Position numbers and translations under genes: made by a program. Source: Acanthaster planci (Eukaryota; Echinodermata; Asteroidea; Valvatida; Acanthasteridae). Taken from it: a DNA stretch of 64,000 bases. This document shows, in pieces, positions 1-11,400 of this stretch. Location of the stretch: the NCBI RefSeq assembly GCF_001949145.1, contig NW_019091425.1, positions 592,575 to 656,574 of the forward strand. Direction: 5' to 3'. Positions within the stretch are counted from its first letter, which is position 1. Each line of letters starts with the position of its first letter. A model generated the notes under the pieces. It ran no database searches, was not told where the DNA came from, and was given only the letters and a program-made list of their open reading frames with translations.

Positions 1-1376
1 AATAAGACAAATATGGTTTACTGTTGTAACAAAGAGAACTGAAGCATGTTTCAGTCTGTGTAACACTTTTGATGAGTTCATCAAAAATGTTGCACAGACT
101 AAAACCAACTAAAGCAATGCCAGAAAGTTTCCATTCAAAACATGTGCAGAGATCAAGTAAAAAATTGTGAGCACACCTTATCAACAATTTGAAATAAAAA
201 ATACAGACATACTGTCGTCAAGATCCCATTATCTCAAATTAATACAAGTTGACAAAGCCCTGTCATGTAAAGGGGGTAATTCAACAAAATGCCACTGAGG
301 CTCATCACAGTTATATTGTAAAGTTTGTTACTTCAAAAGTGCACTGCACTTTTGAGGATGGGTTGAAATGGTGGTCTTGTATTTATCACTGGAAATTTAA
401 AGTGATCACCACTTCCCTCTAACCTAGTGAATGGCAGCAGGCCAGATTTTACTTTGATTTTCCCACTAAAAACAGTGACAGGAAGAAAACTATGCTATAC
501 ACATGCAACCGCATCTTCCTTATACCATTATCAAACAAAAATCTTGAGACACGTGACTGTTTGATACTGACTTGAAGGAAATAAACACACATTCATACGG
601 CCTACATGTAGTTTTAAAAAAATTTGAATATTCCATACATGGACATCACTTTACACCCTGCGCGCGAACCCTATCAGACTCATTTGAAAAAGCCAAAAGT
701 AAAAACATGTATTTTCTACTCAGTATAGGCAAAGCGTTTCAATATTTTCCCTGCTCAACCGTGACTCTGGGACGTTGCTGCTCTCTAATGGCTGACATAC
801 TACTACAGGTAAAAATATGTGATGCTCGTGTATGGAACTCTTTCCCAGAAAGAGAAATTTAGAAATGTGCCATTGTTTAAGTTTTATTCCACCACTCAAT
901 TTAAACAGAATTTTTTTAATGGGTACAAAAATGATTAACATAAGACCATCAGGTACATAAATTATCAGTATAGTTCAGGCAAGTCTGTACTAAAGAATAC
1001 TGGACATTTTTTTCACGTCAATGAAAGGAATACCAATTTACTTCGTTTCTGACATATCTGAGGTCCAGTCAAATCACTGATCACGGTCATAATGACCACA
1101 ACGGCCACACGCCGAGATGGCATGCAGGCCGCAGCGCCGCGTGGATGCCGCAAAAACCTGAGAAAGCCGGCAAGTCCGGCTCTTCGTCCCTTTTAATGAT
1201 CAGCCAAAAAAACTACGACTGCAGTGAAAAATCACCAAAACATTTTAACAAAAGTGATGTAAATTGATTGCAGTATATTTCTGACGGGCTGTCATGGTAC
1301 ACTCGAGGGGAGACAGTGAGATTTTAAGCAACAAAGACAAGGGTTAAACGTCGAACGTGTGCGATTCCCCACTTAC
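1..1376 (-). other. KDM3 intron 1 (left part)
   Basis: Non-coding on both strands as far as I can read. No exon resembling the next expected KDM3 block (an acidic FDD-type segment) was found on the minus strand, so exon 2 is presumed to lie left of position 1. It contains a perfect 21-bp hairpin at 334-354 and a CpG-richer patch near 1080-1190 with a GCCGG/CCGGC inverted pair. Confidence 0.6.
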
Positions 1377-1541
1377 CGTGCATTCTTCATTACTGGCATC
1401 CGTGTTACCGTTATCCAGAACGGCGCGTATCACTCCAGCTCGCCAACACCACTCGGAAATTTTGCCCAATTTTAACTTGCCCGGGCCGTTGACGCAGAGG
1501 AATCGCTTGCCAACAAGTTCCTCGCGATACTCTATTCCCAT
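1377..1541 (-). CDS. KDM3: KDM3/JMJD1C-type histone demethylase, first coding exon (partial gene)
   Basis: On the minus strand the ATG at 1541-1539 opens 55 codons that end in ACG at 1377 and run straight into a strong GTAAGT donor (1376-1371), phase 0. An in-frame TGA lies six codons upstream (1559-1557), so this start is the natural one. The peptide carries EELVGKRFLCV near residue 7 and WRAGVIRAV near residue 33. From memory these match the N terminus of human JMJD1C, and more weakly KDM3B, where the same blocks open the protein. The family comprises nuclear Fe(II)/2-oxoglutarate JmjC enzymes acting on H3K9me1/2 (activity of JMJD1C itself is debated). The JmjC and zinc-finger exons are not in the window. 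The gene runs leftward, head-to-head with REEP. The assignment rests on one 55-residue exon. Confidence 0.75.
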
Positions 1542-4500
1542 GCTGCAGTGGTCACCTCACATTTCTGAGCAAAAATGGCGAAAATCGGCGAAATTCTGGG
1601 GGTAATCTCGTTACAGACAGTGCTCAACAAGCGCAGGATGCCTGCAGGAGTTTCCATGTAGTAGTAGTGCGCATGAATATTAACTCAATGAGATTTGGCC
1701 CTACAGAGGTCAAAAGGTGAAGGTGCACAAACTTCTGTTTTGAAAAGCTCCCTGTTCTGTCGAGGAAAGTAGTACATTGTCGATTCAAGTTTTGCGCGCT
1801 TGATGATGTCATCATGTCAGATTATCATTTCATTCGTCTAGCAAGTACGTTTGGATACTGACATGTGACATACACACATGATTTTCTAAGTTTCCTGCTG
1901 AAATGGATCGATACGTTTTCCACGTGGAAAGAGCTTTTTTGGTGCTCCTGCGACAGACAATTACGCGAAAGGTTCTCCGTGTACAGTAAATGTGGGAAAC
2001 GGTTCCTCCGCCTGCAGGTCGTTCGTCCAGTCAAAAGAAATCGCATTTTCTTCCTGTTAATAAATGTCGATCGGAGCGTGTAAACAGAATTAAACACTTT
2101 TACCTATAATGCACTGGAAATTGTGACAATTGTTTGATACAAGGAAATGCTTATGAAATTGACTCAACTCTCAAAAGGTTATTAAGAATTTGACTCTTCG
2201 CGGGCAGATCTCCTTCCACTGCTAGCACTTTGAATTCTGGTTCTATCCGTTCATCCTTGATCCTGAACAACTTCAACGCGGAGGTTCACCAAGGATTTGT
2301 CGTGGGGGGCTTTGACTGGAATTTACCCTAAGAATAGCTCGTGGTGCCTTAGCTATATCAGATCTACTGGTTTAACATGTAGATGCATGTCGTATCTTCC
2401 TTTTCAAACTAGAACTAGAAAATTTTGGACACCCTGGGTGCGCCAATAAATGTAATTTCTCTAAGCTCTAGTATTTACTTCAGCGATTGCCTCTTGGTTT
2501 GAAACAACAGCCGAGATGAACGCGTGCAAGCAACTATAACCCTCGCCCCTTGGAGGATCTCCAGGGTGATGAGGTCTGAATTCGCACGTCGGGAGTCGTC
2601 GCCCCCTTCGCCCTTGTTGTCATTGTTCGTTTCGGTTTTGTCATTGCCATTTGACTGACAATCACAAATCATCCGGCCACAAGAAACATTGTGACATTAA
2701 GTGAACATTTTGAAGTGGGTGAAACATTTCACACGAAACATCGTATTAACCCACTTAACTGCTTGAAAATGTGTAAGATTTCGGGTTTACTCGGCCTCCT
2801 TCATTTTCCAAGCCAGTGAAACATTTTTTTTTAACTTTCAAGCGACATTATTTAATGCCATTGGTAGCTTCGAAAATAATTTCCACACTTAGTATTTTAA
2901 GCAAGCTAAGGAATCCAACTTTAAAACAGACAATAAAGAAAAATCTGTCTGTTGAGAAACAGCTTTAGTATGCCTTGATTACAGGGTACTCTTATTGTGA
3001 ATAATTTTGCAATACAACAACATTTCTTTTGTAGATGTTGATAGTGTACTTGTTACTAAATAATGCTAAAGAATATGACTTCCTTGGTTTAGTCTTTTGG
3101 TTTATGTTTCACTTGTTTCTCGTTAATTCCTGTCTGGATTTGTGAGTTCTTTTGTCCCTAAAACTCATCATGAATATAAATGCAGTGAAAGCCATTGGTT
3201 TGCAAAAAGTGCGTCCGAACGCCATAGCCAACCTAATTATTACCGTGTTTTGCGTTTTATGAGTATTGTGTTTTTCATTTATTTCTGCGATTGCCTCTTG
3301 GTTTGGTCAGAAGGAAGCCGATTGAATCTTCTTGCATGTCTTCTTGTCCTGTACATAAATTGATTCCAACAAACATAAACGGCATTTGAATATTTCACCC
3401 GTCACAAAAGGATTGGCCTTTAGGGGAAGTTACAAAGACGGTCCCTAACAGACATGCACTTCACCTAACGTGTGCATTTATGTACATGTACATGTAATGT
3501 ACGTGCAGTGTACATGTACATGTACACTGTACGTGTGTGAACATTCAGTGCCGTTAACCTCCGTGGACAAAATAAAATGCAATACGGCACCAAGGCATGC
3601 AGACGACAACGTGCATCTATTATCACTCCCACTTTCGCTCGGCTTATTGTGTCCAGTGTTTCTTTTTTATTCAATTTCAAAGCATTTTTTCACATGTACA
3701 TGCTGTTACATTTTGAACTTCTTAAGTTAAAGCGGAGAAAATGATAAATTGTCTTTAGTTTCCACAGGATCCACAGTGAATCGACAGTTTGCATTTTCCA
3801 GTTGAAAGGTATTTTAACATTTTTTTCTTTCAAACTACTGGACCTATCCGACAGCTCTCATACAGGTTGCAGCCCTCCAGACTCAAGTAATAAATAACAC
3901 CAACTACAGTTAAAGAATGTAAATGCACGCGTTTTAACATTATACATGTTGCTCAGCTATAAGCATTAGCGTATCGAGGACATTGTGATTCCATCCCTGC
4001 GGATAATTTTTTGTTAATTAATTGTTTTTGTTTTGGGGGGTTGGGGGTTGTCTTTTTTTGTTAGCTTTTCTGTGCCAAATGATTAATTTTTTTGTTTACG
4101 CTTTTTTAGCTTAATGTTTAACGTACTCGGTATAATCTTAACTGCCTTTACGTTGTTGTTCTTAATGTTTTTTGTGAACGGAACCAACACAATTTCTACC
4201 ATATTGTTTTTATATGATAGATGTAGCTGAATAAATAACTAATGAATTAATAAACATTCGTACTTCTTCCCCTAGGCATCAAGAGAATAGAAGGGGAGTA
4301 GGAGCGTTTGGGCAGACTACATATTCCAGTAGCAGTGACATTAAAACAGTTTTTGTTGTGCCCCTTTACTTTAACGCTTCAGCAAAATCATAGTTGCGCA
4401 CATACCACTCACTGAAGTAATTCCTGCTGGTATGAAGTATGCGTTTGGGACAATTTGCTTAGCCATTTCTCATCTTCAGTGAAAACATACCGAGTTGTTT

Positions 4501-4880
4501 AAACAAGTTTTCTAAAACGAAAAGCAACAACAACAACAACAACAAAGCATGAAGTCCCCCCCCCAAAAAAAGAGGCTGTTTGTGTCGGTGAAATTTCCTT
4601 TTGGTCTGGGAAGTTCGTTTAGCCATAAAGTCAAACCTGACTTTACACGTGCGTAAAATCCCTTTAAACTTTCATAAAAGTTTTTCCCAGATTCTACAAA
4701 TCTTGGTTTTTATCTGCGGGTTCCTGTAATCACGTATGTCCGCGGTCCGTACGTCTCTAGGGTGATAAAACTATGCCCTCTTTTGACGAAGTTTTATTAG
4801 AATGGGAAAGTGTGACAGTTGGTGGCGCTATCCAGCACGATTGTCCGGAGTCGGCTACTGGAGTAAAGTATGAGTTGCAT

Positions 4881-5126
4881 ACCTACGGAAGCGTTATGCT
4901 GCCAATGCAAAAATATTTTATCTCGTTTAAACGACTTATAATCTCGTTGAAACGACATAGTTATACATAGTTAGCTTGTTTAAACGACACAGTTGTCTCG
5001 TTTAAACGACACAGCTATCACATCTAAACGACATACATGTAGATATCTCGTTTAAAAAAGGTAACAGTGTCGTTTACAAGAGCCAAAATATTTTTTTCGC
5101 GTTGGTAGCAATACGCTTCCGTACGT
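4881..5126. mobile_element. Fold-back element with internal GTTTAAAC tandem repeats
   Basis: The two ends are imperfect inverted repeats about 55-60 bp long. The left arm starts ACCTACGGAAGCGTTATGCT (4881-4935). The right arm, read in reverse complement, gives ACGTACGGAAGCGTATTGCT (about 5066-5126). Both arms then share an AAAATATTTT block and a TAAACGAC block. Between them lie five or six diverged copies of a unit of roughly 22-35 bp centred on CTCGTTTAAACGAC, itself palindromic at GTTTAAAC. There is no coding capacity and no target-site duplication could be fixed. This structure fits a fold-back MITE with a satellite-like interior. Confidence 0.65.
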
Positions 5127-5150
5127 ACCGGACGCGAGCACGCAATCAAA

Positions 5151-5189
5151 ATCAAAGATTGTCTAGCGCGGCGCTATACAATCTTTGAT
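5151..5189. repeat. 39-bp near-perfect palindrome upstream of REEP
   Basis: Two 19-bp arms starting ATCAAAGATTGT and ending in AGCGC pair around a single central G with one mismatch. It sits about 240 bp before the REEP start codon, in the presumed promoter or 5' UTR. It could form a cruciform in DNA or a hairpin in RNA, or be a relic of a MITE. Confidence 0.8.
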
Positions 5190-5277
5190 CAAAATAACGA
5201 CGTGAAACACACACATACTTCTGAACGCACGGTACAGAACTAGAGACAGCGTAGCGTTAACGGTCAGAAGTTTGAAG

Positions 5278-5397
5278 ATGGCTGCGGATCTCAGCTGATA
5301 TTGTAGCGATGTTCAGTTAACTGCTTTGATTTGAAAAAGTTTGCCCATGCAATCGGCTCTTAATGCTGCTTTTCTCTTGAAGAGGACATTTAAATAA
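5278..5397 (+). promoter_or_regulatory. Three short upstream ORFs before the REEP start
   Basis: Three ATGs precede the REEP ATG: 5278-5298 (six codons plus stop), 5309-5320 (three codons plus stop) and 5347-5397 (sixteen codons plus stop). All terminate before 5427. If transcription begins upstream of 5278 these would be uORFs able to damp REEP translation. The transcription start is not known, so this is inference. Confidence 0.35.
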
Positions 5398-5426
5398 ACC
5401 CTTGCCTGGCACTGCAGTCTCCAAGA

Positions 5427-5458
5427 ATGGTTTCCTATCTGATATCTCGCTTGGTTGT
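5427..5458 (+). CDS. REEP: REEP exon 1
   Basis: ATG at 5427 in a good context (AAGAATGG), with an in-frame TAA upstream at 5391-5393. It encodes residues 1-10 plus two bases of codon 11, then the GTAAGT donor at 5459. The [10 protein letters not shown] start matches the near-invariant REEP N terminus. Confidence 0.93.
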
Positions 5459-8400
5459 GTAAGTAGGGCCTAGGCCTATGTGTAGATTGTACATGATGTA
5501 GCCTCCCGTACAAAACATTGATGATTGTGTGAAATTTCGACGCAGGCTAAAACAGGAACGGTAAACTACATTGTACATGTAGTACCATTGTCCGACTCCA
5601 AGCCTAATGTTAGGCTAGCCCCACGTTAGGCTAGCCCCACTAGTGTGGCACAGACTCTCACTCCACACGCAAATTGCGTATACGGATGTGTGGCTAAGGA
5701 TGGAGTGGGAGTGAGAGTCTGTGCCACACTCGTGAGGCTAGTGTTAGGCCTACATGTACTTTCAGAACTGAGTGTGCCTCACAGTTCTGGGAGTATCGTT
5801 ACCGTATGTTCTGGCTGCTTCTACCATGACCATGGAGTAGGGAGTCCAGTGAAATGGCACCTCAAAATTTTATATCTGAAAGCGTGTAAAAGTATTTGTT
5901 TTCAATCAATGATTTCAGCCCTTTTTGTACATCAAATTCTACATTTTAAAAAGCAGTGGTGTTGTAAAAGAACTGAAATTTGTGTTAGTACCATTTATTA
6001 TGTCTGTTTACATCAAGTTTTGGGTGTAAAGTATGATGAAAAGGTTTACATTCGCCCCATTTCCATGTCGCCCCATCCCAACATCGTCCCATCTCCACCT
6101 CGCCCCATCCCCACTCGCCCCATTTCCACTTTGCCATCCATTTTGAGTGTGTTACAAGTCTCTTCAAAAACTGGTCGAGGAGTTCCACAAACGACATGTA
6201 GTTATTATAGAAAACTCTACGGCATTAAATTAATGTCACCTGCGTTGTCCATTATGGTGAATTAATGCATACGGTTGGACTAGCATCAGGGTTATTTCTC
6301 ATCCTCTTCAAGTTTATTTCTCATCCTCCTCAAGTTTATTTCAAAGGGACACACATAATTCTGTTCTCATCGTTCTGGTAATTGTTGATGCATCCAGACA
6401 GCTGTACCCGGGCAATCGGGTAAGGAAAAATATGTTTACGGGAGTTTGTACATGGCTATCTCGTGGGTTTGTATTTCATACATGCCTTTTTCGTGAAGTT
6501 AGATGTCAGATGAGGAAGTTCATTCACCATATATCCTCATTAAAATGGTGAAACTCTTGGGCATTTTGCCCATCCACATTACAGAAAATCAGCAACATGA
6601 ACTCTCAATAACTGTCGGCTGTGTGATAGCTTGACCAATCGCAACAGAGCTCCTATCTTTTCCTTTGGTTTTCCTGTCACCACAGATAAAAGCTGAGCTG
6701 TGATTGGTCCAATTTGCTTCCGTTGGAATGACCAGTCACAGCTCAGCTTTCATTTGGTGAATAAACCTCCCCATCTGACAACTAACTTTTCCAAGAACTT
6801 TAAGAAGGCTTGTATGAAATTTGGTTGCACAAACAGCTGTGATGGAAGAGTAAGTCGGCACAATAAACAAAGCAAAAATGTGTTTATGGGAGTTTGTACA
6901 TGACCATCTGTAAGGTTTGTGTAAACCTTACACTTCTGGAAGTAAGTTCCATCGATTATAATTGCCGATATTGATATATCGGCGGTCTGATATCTACAAT
7001 AGCAATATATCAAATTTTTTCGAAGCATGTTTTCAAGCTCAAACCCAATGGCATAATGCCGAACACCTTTTGCGGTCAGGCAGCTTAGGCTACCGAAGCT
7101 CAAAAATTATGTCATTGTTGCACAATCCAACAGTGTTTGCATAGTCTAGTGTCATCGCTAGATTTTGGTTTGGTCCCCGACCTGTTAATGGTGGCATTGT
7201 GAGAGGTACTGTAGGTTAGACCTAGTCTTGGGGTTGGAGGTCGTTCCATTTATTGCACTCATGTCTGGGCAAAGGGGCCACTCTTTATTCACTTTATATA
7301 GGGATTTGCATGTTTTCCACCTTTTTGTGCTGCAACATGATAAAAGTAACTGAAACCTTTTTGGTACAGTGTTGGAGATATTCATAGCACGTAAGTAGTG
7401 AAATTTCAGGCCCATTTGATGTACATGTAACCCCATAGTGGTTCAATTTATTGCTGTGCTGAGTTCCTACATCATATAATCACAGCACGTAGGAGTTCGT
7501 GTGGACGTCCGTGCGCCTCTACTGAAGTGGTTTTTGTGGACATTTCATTACAGGCATGGCGTCTATATAGTGTCAGGTTTGAAGGATACATGTACTTGGC
7601 AATACTGCAGAACTAACGGTATCTGCGAAATGGGTCATATCCTCCTGGGGTAACGGAATCAGCGGAGAGGAGCATTAGGTCCCAGACAAGGACCAAAGTC
7701 AGGCAAGGGGCAGACTGACTTGTGATCATCTGGCTCAATAATGTAATTTGTAAAAGTGCCTGCTCTTTTGTGGCCATTCTGTCAAAGTAATTTAGCATGC
7801 ATTGCGTTTACAGGAAATACAGAAAAATACAGCCCGTGGTGTGGCTGTGATGTGTAGAATATGTGGATCAAACAACCCTTCCATACAGTCTCCTTTGTGT
7901 ATGCGATCCCTTGTATTTACCCCTGGACTGCTTCAAATGCACCACCAGACCCCAAGGGTACATGTGTGAGTGGAAAAAACAGCACACCGGATGAGTGGGC
8001 ACCTTGTGGCAATGTGTTCATTTACATGTATCTGGTGCATTCTTCCAGAAATCTGAGCACAGCGGAAAAATGAGGCTGTTACACTGGTATACAAAATTTC
8101 CTGTTTGTGAAAATGTGTACATCAGTTGTTTCTCAAAAACCAACAAAGGAGATGCATGTGTATACTGTTTGAGGTCTTGACTGTCTTGTGAATAAATTAA
8201 GCCAGTCTGATAAACTCTCTGATATACAGGTAGTACTAGTTTTCACTTGAAAATGTATCATCATATCAGGCACTGTACATGTACATAAGCCTTTGCAGTC
8301 ATGGAAGTACATGGAGAATCTTCATTCATTATGCAGTCAGAAATATGTTGAAAATGAAACAAGTTGTAACCTTAAATTTGAAAAACGAAAAAGAAAATGA

Positions 8401-11400
8401 AAATACTGTCAAAGCTCACCACTGATTCAAAATTTTGGAGTTTTTTACATGTACCACAGGGGCAGTTGCTGCATCTGGTGGTACGACTGTGGAGAAAATC
8501 TTATTGGTTATTAGATAATCATAGACATTTGGTACCAGACGTTTAGCTGAAGTGAGAAACCAAACCAAGCTTGATGAAAGGTCAAATTAAAAAAGGTTAA
8601 TTTAAAGATATACATGTACCTGTCAGAAATTTTAAAAAGTACGGTAGGAATTTTTTCTTTGCATTGAGCCAGCCATGGTATTGGTAGATATGATGTGTTG
8701 GTGTACAGGTACGTGTAGCATTCAGCATCACCTGCTGTGCACTGAAATACACATACAAAAATACATGTACTTGAAAATCCACCTTTCCATTCCTTTTTAG
8801 CCTTGTTCTTATGGTCAAAAGTTTTCCATGAGAACCTTTGGAAGCGTCTCTCTTTCATTTTTTTAGAAGTTACCAAGTAATTTGCAAAGTTGTTTACGTG
8901 CATCTGGTCCCAATGTTTCATCTAGCCGCCTGTCCACCTGTCCTGAGTACAGGCAAAGATAATTTTGGGCAAGCAGTTTTTGCTAAAGAGAAATTCACAA
9001 TCCCTTATTTGTTTCATTTATCTTGAACCATGACTATAAATGTTCATATTTCCTTCACAACATTTGGCACAGTGGAAATATGGACTCAAAGAGCAACGAG
9101 GGTTTTCATTTTACGAAATTCTTTGGGACTGGACAGCAGTTTCAAACCTTTGCTTGGAAATGGCAGGTCATTTGCAAGCATAGATGAAACTATGTCTGGT
9201 CCCATATTTGGAACTCTTTCCTGACATCAACAGTTGCATACCTGGGACCTACAGTGTAATTCTGACACATAACCATATAAAGCAAGGACAAACTACAGGT
9301 AATAAAAACAGGGCATTTGATAGCACCAGAGAATTGTTCTTTCGCACAGTTTCAAACATTCAGGATGGTACTAAATACTGTTCATTTAGCTGATTGTCCT
9401 TTTCTCGCATGGACAGTTGTCTGGTTTTTGAATAAAATTGCTTTTCTGCACACCTGATGCTGTGAAATGTGCGTAGCAAAATAATGGTGCTGCACCTGTC
9501 TGTGGGGGGGGCACAGTAATAGAATAAAGGTTCCTTTCAGTTTACAGTGGGTGGAAATGCGTGGGCATTATTGTTGTTTGCTTGGTGTTGGGGTCAGTTG
9601 TTGTGAAGGTCAAATTAAACCACCACAGCTACATTTGCATTGTGCAAGTACGTGGGTATATACCATGCAGATAGAAAGTTTTTGACATCTAAATCTAGAA
9701 AATTGAACATGGTAATGAGAAGCAAAGAAAAGATCAAAATGTTCACCCAGATTTTTAAATCAAACACAGGATAGATGCATACACATGTATATGTACCTGT
9801 AGCTTACACATACGTGTACTTTTATATGTTCATGCACTTTTAATTCTTTCAGCAATGGTACATGTACATGCCAGGGCTTTTGTGTAAACTACAAAGAATG
9901 AAGTGATCAGTACAGGAAATGATTTGTAGTTTTTGTGAGGAATGTAAAGCCTGTAAAGACCTGTAAAGCCCAACCTTTCACTGTTAATGAAAATACTGTC
10001 TACATGTACATGTACCTGTAGGTACATGTACGGTGTGGATGTAGGAATTGATCTTGCAATAAAATGTTGTATACTGTACTTTATTATGTTTAATTAAATC
10101 ATGTACTGCCATTCGCAAGGGCTGCCTGACTACTGCTACACTGTTGGTTCTTGGTTGTATTTCTTATTGTTTGTGCTTTGATAACATGTACACTGTATGT
10201 TTATGTTAATAACATACAGGATGAAGTCCTTGTAGAAATCAATGATTTGAGATGTACATTTTATAGTTGTGAGTGACATGTTATTCTGAAATTTCTGACG
10301 TGCCGCCAGGATGCAGTGAATGTGTCATCCCTAATTGCTAGCCCCAATTCCAGTTCACATGAACTAAGCAGTTTGAACAACTTCCCTGAATTCTGACATA
10401 TCAAGGTACCTTGTTGACTCCTGTCACAGGAGCACTTGCCCCAAAGAACTTTCCTAAAGGAATGCATTACATCTGAGTTGAAAGCATGCATAAATGTAGT
10501 ACTTAAAGTAGTTGTGTTCTGTATGCTGGTGTTTTTCAGATGTGTAGTGATGTTGTAGACATATATTATCAAGTATTAAGTTCTGCGATATGAATTCCAT
10601 GGGTGTATAAAGTAAACATCATGTGATGTTGCTGAAATATTTGAGATTATTGGCATCCAGGGGATTTTGTAATGACTATGCTGTAATCAATTGCTTCTTA
10701 GCTGTCAGGACTGAGGATCAACGAATGCTTGGCATGAATGTTTCAATAATGGTTGACCTTTGAATATATGACATTTAAACACGTCTGACCTTTGCCGTAC
10801 AAATGACTACATTTTTCTGACATTATTTTTCCATTTGAGTTCCATATTGTTTTGGACATTGTTTGTATTGGAATGTGTGCTATGGAAGACTTGGAGATGC
10901 TGGTGGCAGCAGACGTACTGTTTTTGTTTTACAGTATTGCGCATGCTCAGAACTACATGCGCATGCTCAGAACTGGTAAAAAGGACCATTACAAGTGTAT
11001 GTTTGCTGCCACCAAGCATTTCAAAGTCTCCCATTAACAAAGGGCATTCATTTTCTTGACCCAAAGGATGCATGTGTAATGTTCTTGTTTAAGATTAAGT
11101 GTTTAAATATGTAACAATTCTTGACTGCTGTGGTGTAGGATATGACGTTTTGAACCCCCCTGGGGATGCATAGTGCCCCAAGGCGAAGCGGAGGACGCTG
11201 TGCGTGCCCGAGGGTGTTTAGAATGTCATATCCCATACCAAAGTGGTCAAAATTGTTTGGTAATACCTCTGTCTTAAGGAATTTATCCAAAGAAACAAGA
11301 CCTGAATTTCAGAAGATGACAGGCCTATTGTCAAACTGTACAATTAACCTATACACAGATGTTAACGATATCGTCTGCAAATGCACTGTTCCCTCACTTT

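Larger units (their letters stand above)
1542..5426. promoter_or_regulatory. KDM3/REEP head-to-head intergenic region
   Basis: A 3.9 kb stretch between the two divergent start codons. It must hold the 5' UTRs and promoters of both genes, but no TATA box or transcription start can be fixed by eye. CpG density is visibly higher near 1550-2640 and 5100-5300 than in the AT-rich middle (2700-4700). The middle holds poly-T and poly-G runs, a short CAA microsatellite (about 4524-4545) and a 19-bp direct repeat starting GCGATTGCCTC near 2484 and 3285. No recognisable gene was found. Confidence 0.6.

Noticed and set aside
1-1343. Possible KDM3 exon 2 within the left edge
   Set aside because: No minus-strand frame there resembles the expected continuation or has a credible acceptor.
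1865-2083. 72-codon plus-strand frame and the opposing 90-codon frame at 1825-2097
   Set aside because: No recognisable domains, overlapping on both strands, and in the presumed promoter region.
5645-6265. 206-codon plus-strand frame
   Set aside because: It passes through a MITE, a dispersed repeat and a minisatellite and resembles no protein I know.
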